Assembly (NCBI GenBank): GCA_026706735.1
Contig: JAPOYD010000187.1
Span: 3,741 to 47,771, forward strand
Source: Nitrospinota bacterium
GTDB taxonomy: Bacteria > UBA8248
Reading direction: 5' to 3'
DNA: 44,031 bases
Below, piece after piece: positions 24,359 through 32,114 of this stretch. The position numbers and the translations under genes are program-made. Within the stretch, counting starts at the first letter, position 1; the number at the start of each line of letters is the position of its first letter. The notes beneath the pieces are model-generated. The model did no database searches, was not told where the DNA came from, and was given only the letters and a program-made list of their open reading frames with translations.

Positions 24359-25111
24359 TCAGCCCGTGAGCAGGCCGCCGTCCACGGCTATCGCCTGGCC
24401 GTTGATGTAGTCCGATTCGGGCGATGCCAGGAATACCACGAGCCTGGCCACGTCTTCGGGTTCGCCGAAGCGGCCCGCCGGTATGCGCCCCATGATGACG
24501 TCGCCGCCCTTCTCGCGCACGCGCTCGCTCATGTCGGTGACGATCATGCCCGGCAAAATCGTGTTGAACTGGATGCCTCGCTTTCCCATCTCCGCCGCGC
24601 AGGCGCGCATAAAGGCGATGATGCCCGCCTTGGCGGAGGCGTAGTTCGTCTGCCCGGCCCCGCCCGAAACCCCCATGACGGAGGAGATGCTGATCACCTT
24701 GCCGGATCGCTTCCGGAGCATGATCTCGCCTGCCGCCTTCGTGCAGTGGTAGGCGCCGTCCAGGCTCACGCCGATCACCTTGCGCCAGCCTGCGGGCTTC
24801 ATGGTGAGCAGCAGGCCGTCCTGTATCACGCCCGCGTTGTTCACCAGGATATCGAGCGTGCCGAAATCCGCCTTCACCCGCTCGAACATCGCCGTCACGT
24901 CCTCGAAAGAGGAAACGTCGGCTTGATAGGTATTCGCCTGCCCGCCGGCCGCCTCGATCTCCCCCTTCACCTCCTCGGCGGCCTCCGCCGAACGGCTGTA
25001 GTTGATCGCCACAGAAGCGCCCGCCTCGGCCAGAGCCGTGCAGCAGGCGCGCCCGATACCCCGCCCGCCCCCGGTCACCAGCGCGATTTTTCCGCTCAAA
25101 TCGATTTTCAT
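24359..25111 (-). CDS. fabG: 3-oxoacyl-ACP reductase, FabG type
   Basis: A 250-residue short-chain dehydrogenase. The NADPH-binding motif TGGGRGIG, the NNAG motif (VNNAGVIQDG), the catalytic Ser in ISISSVMG, and Tyr/Lys in NYASAKAGI are complete, and the C-terminus matches FabG (INGQAIAVDGGLLTG). The QTNYASAKAG segment is typical of FabG and not of enoyl reductases. It would reduce the 3-ketoacyl-ACP made by the cluster's ketosynthases. AGAGGTGA lies 9 bases before ATG 25111. It sits between acpS and the second ketosynthase. A paralogous reductase of another type opens the cluster at 30100. Confidence 0.9.
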   Translation of the reverse strand: MKIDLSGKIALVTGGGRGIGRACCTALAEAGASVAINYSRSAEAAEEVKGEIEAAGGQANTYQADVSSFEDVTAMFERVKADFGTLDILVNNAGVIQDGLLLTMKPAGWRKVIGVSLDGAYHCTKAAGEIMLRKRSGKVISISSVMGVSGGAGQTNYASAKAGIIAFMRACAAEMGKRGIQFNTILPGMIVTDMSERVREKGGDVIMGRIPAGRFGEPEDVARLVVFLASPESDYINGQAIAVDGGLLTG

Positions 25112-25128
25112 TCCGTATCACCTCTCAT

Positions 25129-26394
25129 CTAGGCCGCCTTTCTCACGAGCAAGGTGGCGTTTTGCCCGCCGAAACCAAAGGAATTCGTGATGGCGGCCGG
25201 CACGGGCATCTCCCTCGCCCCCCCGGCCACGTAGTCGAGATCGCACTTCGGGTCCGGGTTCTCCAGGTTCGTCGTAGGATGCACGATGTCGTGCGCGACG
25301 CTCAAGGCCGTAAAGATGAACTCGGGCGCGCCACAGGCGGCGATAAGATGCCCTATCATGGATTTGGACGAACTCACCGCCAGCGCATCCGCCCGCGCGC
25401 CGAACACCTCGCGAATCGCCCTGGTCTCGACCGGATCGTTTAATTTCGTGCCCGTGCCGTGCGCGTTGACGTAGGCGACGTCGCCGGGCGCGAGGCCCGC
25501 ATCTTCAATCGCCTCGCCCATCGAGCGAACGGCGCCCCGGCCCGCCGGGTGCGGCGCCGTCACCTGATGCGCGTCCATGCTCGCGCCATAGCCCGATAGA
25601 GCGGCGTAGGGCGCAGCGCCACGCCCGCGCGCATGGGCTTCTGATTCCAGAACCACCACGCCCGCCCCTTCGCCCACGGCGAGGCCGGAGCGTCTTCTGT
25701 CGAACGGTCGGCAGATGGGGTCTTTCGATTTGGAAGCGGCGCCCAGCAGGAGGAATATGGCCATCCCGACGGGGTGGATCATCGAATCGGCCCCGCCGCA
25801 AAGAACCACGTCCGCCTCGCCCCTTCGGATCATGCGCATCCCGAGGCCTATCGCCTGACCCGCCGCCGCGCAGGCTGAGGTGATGGTGCCTGCGGGACCG
25901 GCGAGTTCGAACCACTCCGCCACCAATGAGGTCGCACGCTCGGGCGGGTTGTTGAAGTAGCCGGAGGCTTGCGTCATCTCAAGTTCTTTGGCGAAGCGGG
26001 TGGCGTCGAAGCCGTTTTCAGGGTCCGCCCAGGCGGCGAAATCCTCCAGGCGGTAGCTGCTCAGCCCGGTGCCCATCACGGCGCCTGCGCGCTCAGGCGC
26101 GTAATCTCCGGGGCGCATTCCGGCGTCCATCATCGCGCTCTGCGCGGCGTCGAGCGCGAACAACACCCTGCGCTCCCCCTCGCCTGCGTATTCCTCGGGC
26201 AGCCTCTCCCGTATGGCGCGGAGCGTCTCCTCTGATACCTCGCCCGCTCCGGCGACGGGAAGCGCCTTCGCGTCGAAAGACGTGATCGGCGAGAGCCCCG
26301 ATTCGCCGGCCAGCGCACGCCGCCAGCAGGCCTCCACGTCGGCGCCCAGGGAGGTCACCATTCCGAGTCCGGTGATGAACACCTGCGCGCTCAT
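25129..26394 (-). CDS. Beta-ketoacyl-ACP synthase II-like (second ketosynthase)
   Basis: A 421-residue KAS II/FabF-type enzyme with Cys175 in TSACAAAGQAIG, His in HGTGTKLND and His in SMIGHLIAACG, so all three catalytic residues are present. A Lys in SSKSMIG completes the usual set. The C-terminus reads ITNSFGFGGQNATLLVRK, typical of FabF. The start is ATG 26394, which overlaps the end of the hotdog gene upstream by 4 bp (ATGA); longer open reading upstream is only frame overlap. It should extend malonyl-ACP-derived chains together with the other cluster ketosynthases. Confidence 0.92.
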   Translation of the reverse strand: MSAQVFITGLGMVTSLGADVEACWRRALAGESGLSPITSFDAKALPVAGAGEVSEETLRAIRERLPEEYAGEGERRVLFALDAAQSAMMDAGMRPGDYAPERAGAVMGTGLSSYRLEDFAAWADPENGFDATRFAKELEMTQASGYFNNPPERATSLVAEWFELAGPAGTITSACAAAGQAIGLGMRMIRRGEADVVLCGGADSMIHPVGMAIFLLLGAASKSKDPICRPFDRRRSGLAVGEGAGVVVLESEAHARGRGAAPYAALSGYGASMDAHQVTAPHPAGRGAVRSMGEAIEDAGLAPGDVAYVNAHGTGTKLNDPVETRAIREVFGARADALAVSSSKSMIGHLIAACGAPEFIFTALSVAHDIVHPTTNLENPDPKCDLDYVAGGAREMPVPAAITNSFGFGGQNATLLVRKAA

Positions 26395-26843
26395 GCCGTC
26401 TCCTCGAACGCCAGCCAGCCGTAGTTCCTGAAGCGCTCCTTGAGGCCCTCGGGATCGTCGTTGGGAAAGTGGGGGTACACGAACCGCTCGGCCCTGGCCA
26501 CAACGACGCCGTCTTTTTCGATTCGCGCGCGGCACAGGCTCGCCCGTTCGTTCGTATCGATCATCTCGCCATGAATCTCCACGGAAACGCCCGGGCGCAG
26601 GTCGCTCGTTACTTCGGCGTCGTCGATGAGCGAGATGACGCACGAGGTCCTGAAATCATAGGTGTAGACCACGAGCCACCCCGTAATCTGCGCCATCGCC
26701 TCGATGAGAACCGAGCCGGGCACGCGGGGGGCGCGGCTGAAATGGCCGCTCAGGTACGCTTCAGAGAGGGGAAACGTCTTGACCCCCACGATGCGCTCGC
26801 CGCGCACCACTTCTTTGATCTGATCGAAAAAGAGAAACCGCAA
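26391..26843 (-). CDS. FabZ-like 3-hydroxyacyl-ACP dehydratase (first hotdog)
   Basis: A 150-residue hotdog protein. SGHFSRAPRVPGSVLIEAMAQ contains the catalytic His and Glu of FabZ, and the RPGVSVEI strand fits the fold. It differs from the second hotdog in the loop (SRAPRVPG rather than PRFPVMPG), so the two could act on different chain lengths or stages. The TTG start 26843 has GGGAG 9 bases upstream. It overlaps the second ketosynthase by 4 bp and lies 15 bases after the chain-length-factor-like gene, so translation is coupled downstream. Catalytic residues look intact. Confidence 0.86.
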   Translation of the reverse strand: MRFLFFDQIKEVVRGERIVGVKTFPLSEAYLSGHFSRAPRVPGSVLIEAMAQITGWLVVYTYDFRTSCVISLIDDAEVTSDLRPGVSVEIHGEMIDTNERASLCRARIEKDGVVVARAERFVYPHFPNDDPEGLKERFRNYGWLAFEETA

Positions 26844-26858
26844 TTTCCCGTTCTCCCG

Positions 26859-28049
26859 TCAAGCGTTTTTTCCCACTACCAGCCCTGAGCACACGCCGTC
26901 GAAGCCCTGGAGAAGCACGAGCGCATTTTTAAGCTCGTCCCGCCCGGAGCCACCCGCCGCGTCACGAAACAATCCGCCCGCCGCTGCGGGAGGTGTGGGC
27001 GGCGCACCTTCGGCCAGCGCCTTTATCGCCATGATCAGGTCCAGCGCCGGGCTTCCCCCCCAAAGGTGGCCGAATACGCCCTTCGTCGCAAGCCCCCAGG
27101 GTTTGTGATCCCCGAAAACGGCGGAAACCGCTTCCGCCTCCGCGCCATCCGCCCCGGATTCGCCTTCTCCATGAATCACGAGGAGGTCTACATCATCAGG
27201 CTTGAGACCCGCGCAGGCGAGCGCTCCCCGGGCCGATTCTTGAACCGCCCGCGCGAGGCCGCCTCTTTTTTCGAGCGCGCGAACAGAACAATGCCCCTTG
27301 AGCCAGCCAGGAATTTTAGATAGGCCGGCATCCCCGGGCTTCTCAAAGCGAATCACGCCCGCGCCCTCGCCCAGTCCCCCCGATTGGGGCCAGACGCCCC
27401 GCCTCGTCGCACGGGCCAGCATGCGGGCGGAAATCACCCCGCTCACGCCGGCGCAAAGAGCGAGCTTCGCCTTGCCCGCCCCCACGGAGTCCGCCGCCTC
27501 GCAGACGGCGCGCGCCGTCGCCTCCGGACCCGCGCTGAAAACGGCGTTCTCGCCGCGCCACCTGTGCTGAATCGCCGCCTGGCTGAAGCCTATCGCGTTC
27601 AACAGGCCAAGCGGCCAAAGCGGGGGGATGGCGTCCATCCCCTCGCTGAAGAAATGCCCGAGGTCCACACGGCCTTCCGATTCCCTCACCGCGTCAAGCA
27701 AATCGTCTTTTTCCGGATCGACCGAGTCCATGCCTGCGAAAAAGGCGACCTCTTCTTCCGCTACCGCCGGGTCGGCGGGGGCTTCAGCCGCCAGATCGTG
27801 AACCGCCGCCAGGAGCAAGTGGGTGTGGTGGCCCATGATTCTCGCCGCGCGGCGATCCGCGCCGACCGATTCGGGGTCGATTCGCGGGCACCGGGCCGTT
27901 TCGATGGGGGGAAAGCCGGAGAGTTCGGGGTCTGAATCCCTAGAGAGAAGAGAGCGGCCCGCGCAAAGCGCTTCCCAGGCGGGTTCGACGCCCCGCCCCG
28001 CCGCCGTTACCAGGCCGACGCCGGTGATCGGAATGGGCGGAAAATTCAC
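26859..28049 (-). CDS. Ketosynthase-like chain-length-factor protein lacking the active-site Cys
   Basis: A 396-residue thiolase-fold protein, clearly ketosynthase-derived (opening PITGVGLVTAAGRGVEPAWEAL; His retained in IHGEGESG and FGHLWGGSP). The nucleophile-elbow segment reads NAVFSAGPEATAR (about 168-180): no Cys is present where TSAC-A stands in its neighbours. This is what is seen in chain length factors (KS-beta) of type II polyketide and aryl-polyene systems, which pair with an active ketosynthase and set the chain length. GTG 28049 overlaps the stop of the upstream active ketosynthase by 4 bp, favouring 1:1 production as a heterodimer. Loss of the Cys is seen; the role is inference. 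Confidence 0.82.
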   Translation of the reverse strand: MNFPPIPITGVGLVTAAGRGVEPAWEALCAGRSLLSRDSDPELSGFPPIETARCPRIDPESVGADRRAARIMGHHTHLLLAAVHDLAAEAPADPAVAEEEVAFFAGMDSVDPEKDDLLDAVRESEGRVDLGHFFSEGMDAIPPLWPLGLLNAIGFSQAAIQHRWRGENAVFSAGPEATARAVCEAADSVGAGKAKLALCAGVSGVISARMLARATRRGVWPQSGGLGEGAGVIRFEKPGDAGLSKIPGWLKGHCSVRALEKRGGLARAVQESARGALACAGLKPDDVDLLVIHGEGESGADGAEAEAVSAVFGDHKPWGLATKGVFGHLWGGSPALDLIMAIKALAEGAPPTPPAAAGGLFRDAAGGSGRDELKNALVLLQGFDGVCSGLVVGKNA

Positions 28050-29356
28050 GCGATCTCGGGGCCGCCCAGGCAAAGACAGGCGTTCTGCCCGCCGAAACCG
28101 AAACTGTTGGAGAGAGCCACGCGGTGCGCCTGGACCCTCGTCTCGTTGGGCACGTAGTCGAGGTCGCACTTGGGGTCGCGGTTCTGATAGTTGATGGTCG
28201 GCAGTATCTCCGAGCGGCGCATCCCCTCCACGGCCAGAATCGCCTCGACGGCGCCGGCCGCGCCTATGGTGTGGCCGATCATGGATTTATTCGAGCTGAC
28301 GGGTATCTTCTCCGCGTGGGCGCCGAACACCTCCTTGATGGCCCTGGTTTCGGTGGAATCGTTCTTGGGCGTCGAGGTGCCGTGCGCGTTGATGTATTCG
28401 ACTTGATCGGGCGCGAGCCGTGCGTCCTCGATCGCCTTTTTCATGGCGAACACCGCGCCAAGGCCCATCGGGTGCATGTCGGTGATGCGAAACGCATCCG
28501 AGGAATCGCCGTAGCCGAGCACTTCGCCCAGAATCCCGGCGCCCCGGGCGCGCGCGTGGTCGTAGCTCTCGAGTATCATCGCGCCCGCGCCTTCGGACAT
28601 CACGAAGCCGTTCCGCCTCCTGTCGAAGGGACGGGACGCGCTCTGCGGGGTCTCGTACCGCTCCACCAGCGCGGTGAGCAGGACGAATCCGAGAAACCCA
28701 ACGTACGTGATGGGCGCCTCGCAGCCGCCCGCCACCATGACGTCGGCCTTCGCGTCGCGGATGAGGCGCACCGATTCGCCGATCGCCTGCGCCCCCGCCG
28801 CGCAGGCCGAACAGATGGAGACCATGGGACCCCGGCAGTCGAAATCGAGAGCGACGACCGAAGTCGCCACGTCGGATTTTCTTCTGAAAAACGTCATCAG
28901 GTCGTAGGCGCCGCGGCTCTTGAGTCCCTCGATGTCCCACCCGCCCTGCAAGGGGTCGCTACCCTCGGGCTTCCAGTAGGGAAAGATGCGGAGCAACTCT
29001 TCGATCTGGGGGTGGTCGCCGTGGGAGCCGAGCGCGACGCCGATTCGCTTGCGCTCTGAAATTTCACCCAGGCGTGCCGTCCGCGCCGCCTGGGATACGG
29101 CCACGCGCATCATCCGCACGCCCCGGGTGGAGAATTTATCGAGCCTGCGCGCAGCACCATTCTCCTGCGAGGCGATCCATTCGTCGTCCACCTCGCCGGC
29201 GATCCGGCAGGGAAGTTTTTCTGGATCGAAGCGGCGGATCACCTCGATTCCCGAGCGTCCCTCGCGCGCGGCGTCGAACGTGGAGGCGACGTCCCCGCCC
29301 AGGGGCGTCATCGCCCCGTATCCGGTGATCACGACTCGTCTGCCGCTACCGGCCAT
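28046..29356 (-). CDS. Beta-ketoacyl-ACP synthase II-like (first ketosynthase, likely chain-length-factor partner)
   Basis: A 436-residue KAS II/FabF-type enzyme with Cys185 in SICSACAAGAQAIG, His in HGTSTPKND and His in SMIGHTIGAAGA. A segment of about 25 residues after GSHGDHPQIEELL differs from ordinary FabF. It is the most FabF-like of the three active ketosynthases. It is translationally coupled (4-bp overlap) to the chain-length-factor-like protein, so these two probably form the elongating KS-CLF heterodimer. GGGAG lies 9 bases before ATG 29356. It starts 44 bases after the ACP gene ends. Confidence 0.92.
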   Translation of the reverse strand: MAGSGRRVVITGYGAMTPLGGDVASTFDAAREGRSGIEVIRRFDPEKLPCRIAGEVDDEWIASQENGAARRLDKFSTRGVRMMRVAVSQAARTARLGEISERKRIGVALGSHGDHPQIEELLRIFPYWKPEGSDPLQGGWDIEGLKSRGAYDLMTFFRRKSDVATSVVALDFDCRGPMVSICSACAAGAQAIGESVRLIRDAKADVMVAGGCEAPITYVGFLGFVLLTALVERYETPQSASRPFDRRRNGFVMSEGAGAMILESYDHARARGAGILGEVLGYGDSSDAFRITDMHPMGLGAVFAMKKAIEDARLAPDQVEYINAHGTSTPKNDSTETRAIKEVFGAHAEKIPVSSNKSMIGHTIGAAGAVEAILAVEGMRRSEILPTINYQNRDPKCDLDYVPNETRVQAHRVALSNSFGFGGQNACLCLGGPEIA

Positions 29357-29400
29357 TCACATGTTCTCCCGGTAAAATGGCTTGGATGAAGCCTGCGGCC

Positions 29401-29964
29401 TCAGGAGGAGAAGAGGCCCTTTTCCTCTTGTACCCGGTTCAGCCAGTTCTGGACCACGTCGTCCCCGCTGGGCAAAGCGGCGGGCTCGTTCGTCTGCGCG
29501 CATACGATGCGCGTCCCATCCTCGGCCCTCCAGTCCGCCCCCGCCGGGCTCTTCTCGGGCAGGCAGTTCAACACGTCGCGCACCGCGCCCGCCAGCGTCT
29601 TCGGCGTAACGAGGGCCGGAAGCTCATCCACGGGGATGCCGGGCTCGAGATCCGCAGCGGCTTCGTTCAAGCGCAGCTTCAGGACCTCGACTCCCGTTTC
29701 CGTCACCTCGCTCTCCTCGTTGATGGCCACGCCCTCGCCGAACATCTCCTCGGCGTGCTCCAGGACGAAATTGCGCGCCATCTTGATGCCGAACACCTGT
29801 TCGAGGCGAAAGTTCACGTCCAGAAAATCGAGCGACAAGACGCCCAGGTCATCCACCAGGGAGCTGTCCGGCTCGATGGTTTCCTCGTCGATTCCCGTGG
29901 TGTGGGCGATCGCCTTTTTCACTTCTTCCAAAATCGTATCGTCTGATACCAGGTCTTGTGACAT
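29401..29964 (-). CDS. Acyl carrier protein with a long C-terminal extension
   Basis: A 187-residue protein whose first 80 or so residues form an acyl carrier domain: DDLGVLSLDFLDV holds the phosphopantetheine-accepting Ser44 (the usual motif is DSL; here LSL). The remaining 100 residues are not a second ACP, because they contain no such Ser motif; they include LVTPKTLAGAVRDVLNCLPE and a C-terminal NWLNRVQEEKG helix of unknown purpose. It is placed just upstream of the first ketosynthase, so it is the likely chain carrier of the cluster. AGAGGA lies about 6 bases before ATG 29964. The 135 bases upstream, before the FabL-like gene, hold no gene and could contain an internal promoter, not convincing by eye. 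Confidence 0.85.
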   Translation of the reverse strand: MSQDLVSDDTILEEVKKAIAHTTGIDEETIEPDSSLVDDLGVLSLDFLDVNFRLEQVFGIKMARNFVLEHAEEMFGEGVAINEESEVTETGVEVLKLRLNEAAADLEPGIPVDELPALVTPKTLAGAVRDVLNCLPEKSPAGADWRAEDGTRIVCAQTNEPAALPSGDDVVQNWLNRVQEEKGLFSS

Positions 29965-30099
29965 TGCCGTCCTCTGTAACGATCAAGCGCGGCCCGTCCT
30001 CGTGTATGGTCGCATGCAAACATTCCCTACGCATCCAAGCGTATACAACCAAGGAGGGGAACGAAAATCAACCTTCTCCGAGGAATCTCCCCCGTTCCA

Positions 30100-30882
30100 T
30101 CACCCCGGAGGGCGGTTGAGCTGGTTGCTGAGTCCCCTGTCGACCACGAGGGTCTGCCCGCGTATGGAAGCCGCGCCGGCGCCTGCGAGAAAATAGACGG
30201 ATTCGGCCACCTCCTCGGGCGTCACGAAATAACGCTCGGGCAGCTCTTCCAGCTCCGGCTGTATCATGCGCAGCGTCTTGAACGAATCCGTCTTCACCAG
30301 ACCTGCGCAGACGGCGTTTACCGACACGCCTCTCTCCTCGAAACTCTCCGCCCAATGCCTGACCGCCGCTTCCATGGCCGCCTTCATGGGCCCCAGCGGA
30401 TATTCGGGGTGGTAATAACGACTCCCGAGACTCGAGATGAACACGACGGATCCGCCCCGGCGCGAGAGCAGCGGAAGCGCCCCCTGCAGACAGAAGACGT
30501 TGCCCAGAAAATTCGTCTCCACCAGGAGCTTGAGGTCGCGCTCCAGCAGCTTTTCCCACGGCTTGAAGGGCGCGCGCGCCGCGTTCAGGATGAGGGCGTC
30601 GAGTCGCCCGAACTCCTCTTCCACCTGCGCGAACATGGCCTTGACGGCGTCTTTTTTCGAAATGTCCGCAGGGATGGCGACTGCCCGTCCACCACCGGAT
30701 TCGGCCTCCCGGCAAAGCTCGTCCGCCATTTGGGCGGAGCGGCCCTTCCCGTCCCTGTGGTTCAATACCAGATGCGCGCCCTCGCGCGCGAAGCGCCTCG
30801 CTATGGCAGCGCCGATGCCGCGCGAGCCGCCCGTCACCAGGACCACCTTGTCCTTCATACCCGCCGATTCTGGCGCATTCAT
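30100..30882 (-). CDS. Short-chain dehydrogenase resembling FabL (enoyl-ACP reductase III)
   Basis: A 260-residue SDR with TGGSRGIG for NADPH binding. The active-site region VFISSLGSRYYHPEYPLGPMKAAMEA resembles the ISSLGS-x-RY-motif of Bacillus FabL-type enoyl reductases more than the SxxxYxxxK of FabG; LNAARAPFKPW replaces the NNAG segment. If it reduces enoyl-ACP, the cluster's chains can become saturated; if it is a second ketoreductase they need not be. ATG 30882 has GAGGG about 8 bases upstream. It follows the 55-residue gene by 15 bases and ends 135 bases before the ACP gene. The SDR call is firm; the enoyl reductase call is moderate. Confidence 0.78.
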   Translation of the reverse strand: MNAPESAGMKDKVVLVTGGSRGIGAAIARRFAREGAHLVLNHRDGKGRSAQMADELCREAESGGGRAVAIPADISKKDAVKAMFAQVEEEFGRLDALILNAARAPFKPWEKLLERDLKLLVETNFLGNVFCLQGALPLLSRRGGSVVFISSLGSRYYHPEYPLGPMKAAMEAAVRHWAESFEERGVSVNAVCAGLVKTDSFKTLRMIQPELEELPERYFVTPEEVAESVYFLAGAGAASIRGQTLVVDRGLSNQLNRPPG

Positions 30883-30897
30883 GGCTCATCCCTCAGG

Positions 30898-31065
30898 CTA
30901 AAACGCATTCGGCCCGCCCCTGTCCTGGTCCGCCCGGAACAAGCGGGAAATCGCCCCCTCCGGCGGAAAGCGCCGCAGGCTCACGGGCTGGAAATTTATA
31001 TCCCACGGGCGCTCCTCCATCAAACGCCGCACGAGAAACCACGAAATAAAGGATTGAATCCCCAT
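30898..31065 (-). CDS. 55-residue protein of unknown function at the head of the cluster
   Basis: ATG 31065 to TAG 30898 encodes 55 residues starting MGIQSFISWFLVRRLMEERP and ending RGGPNAF. GAGG stands 6 bases before the ATG. A short hydrophobic/aromatic N-terminus (about residues 4-12) is followed by a basic region, so it could be a small peripheral membrane or nucleic-acid-binding protein, neither proved. It lies 15 bases before the FabL-like gene, whose ribosome binding site overlaps its end region, so it is probably the first gene of the transcript. I recognise no family. Its codon pattern looks coding, but the support is modest because of its size. Confidence 0.55.
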   Translation of the reverse strand: MGIQSFISWFLVRRLMEERPWDINFQPVSLRRFPPEGAISRLFRADQDRGGPNAF

Positions 31066-31135
31066 CCGAGACCTCATACAATGCGTACCTTCCTTTTACT
31101 TAAGAGTCATCAAGCGGCACAGGGGGGACAATCAA

Positions 31136-32023
31136 ATGGAACATCTCGACATCCAGGAAACGCCGAAGCTGAGAGACCCCGCTTTACTCATGGCTTTCGC
31201 GGGCTGGAACGACGCCAGCAGCGCCGCCACGACCGCCGCCAGTTTCATCACCGAGAAAATGGGGGGGTTGGAATTCGCCCAAATCAATTCCGACCCGTTC
31301 TACAATTTTCAGGACATGCGGCCCCACGTCAGCCTCGATGAGGACAGCCGCCGAAAGATCACCTGGCCCTCGAACACGTTCTACGCATGCGAAACGCCGA
31401 ATCTCGAACACGACGTGGTGGTGTTCCTGGGCGTGGAGCCCCACCTGCAATGGGGACGCTTTTCCAAAATCATCCTGTCCATGGTGCGCGAATGCCGGGT
31501 GCGGATGGCCGTGACGGTGGGCGCCCTGCTCGCCGACGTCTACCACCGAAACAGGGTACGGATAACCGGAACCTCCACGAATCCCGATCTGGCCTCTCAG
31601 CTGGGTCTCAAACCCTCGCGCTATGAGGGTCCCACCGGAATCGTCGGCGTGCTGAACAATCTGTTCCGAGACGAAAACCTGCCCGCCGTCAGCGTCTGGG
31701 CGAACGTGCCCCACTACGTGAACGTGACGCCCAACCCGAAAGCGGCGCTCGCACTCGTGGAGCGGCTCAGCGAGTTTCTCTCCTATCCCCTCAATCTCTC
31801 CGAACTCGAGGCGGGCGCGCATGAATTCGAGGAGAAGGTCGATGAGGCGCTGGAGAAAAACAAGTCGGTGCGAGACTACGTGGAGCAACTCAAGCTCAGA
31901 GATGACGGCTTCGATGAAGAACCCCAGCCGGGCGAGCTTCCCTCGGGAGATGATTTGGCCAGGGAACTGGAGCGCTTCCTGAGAAACCGGGGTGCCGATG
32001 AGGATGCGCCCGAGGAGAACTAG
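31136..32023 (+). CDS. PAC2-family protein (proteasome assembly chaperone-like)
   Basis: A 295-residue protein of the PAC2 family, known from archaea and many bacteria, named from proteasome assembly chaperone 2 but of unclear bacterial function. The signature AFAGWNDASSAATTAASFI (about residues 19-37) and the LGVEPHLQWGRFSKIILS and TVGALLADVYH blocks are seen, with the polar C-terminal third (EEKVDEALEKNKSVRDYVEQL) forming a probable helix. A GGGGGGA ribosome binding site precedes ATG 31136. It is divergent from the small gene at 30898 and converges on the HTH-receiver regulator. The bacterium need not possess a proteasome. Confidence 0.85.
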   Translation: MEHLDIQETPKLRDPALLMAFAGWNDASSAATTAASFITEKMGGLEFAQINSDPFYNFQDMRPHVSLDEDSRRKITWPSNTFYACETPNLEHDVVVFLGVEPHLQWGRFSKIILSMVRECRVRMAVTVGALLADVYHRNRVRITGTSTNPDLASQLGLKPSRYEGPTGIVGVLNNLFRDENLPAVSVWANVPHYVNVTPNPKAALALVERLSEFLSYPLNLSELEAGAHEFEEKVDEALEKNKSVRDYVEQLKLRDDGFDEEPQPGELPSGDDLARELERFLRNRGADEDAPEEN

Positions 32024-32053
32024 CAACGCATTTCAGCCCGAAACGGGCGTTGC
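32023..32053. terminator. Possible hairpin between convergent genes
   Basis: GCCCG-AAA-CGGGC (32036-32048) is a perfect stem, extended by GCAAC (32023-32027) pairing with GTTGC (32049-32053) after an 8-base bulge. It lies between the PAC2-family gene and the regulator read towards it. No U-tract follows, so terminator function is only possible. Confidence 0.3.
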
Positions 32054-32114
32054 CAAAGCCACCGCCATGAAAATCGCGGGGCTGCGCCGATTCGGCTCCC
32101 GATGCCGAACGCGC

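Noticed and set aside
29965..30099. An internal promoter before the ACP gene
   Set aside because: Hexamers such as TTGATT and TGTATA occur on the minus strand, but spacing and matches are not convincing.
21164..31065. Direct naming of the locus as an aryl-polyene or flexirubin cluster
   Set aside because: Starter-unit, methyltransferase, glycosyltransferase and export genes typical of those loci are not present, so only the resemblance is reported.
30893..31081. A 62-codon minus-strand frame in the same place as the 55-residue gene
   Set aside because: It has no good ribosome binding site and a composition of shifted-frame type; the other frame ends just before the FabL-like gene and has a GAGG site.
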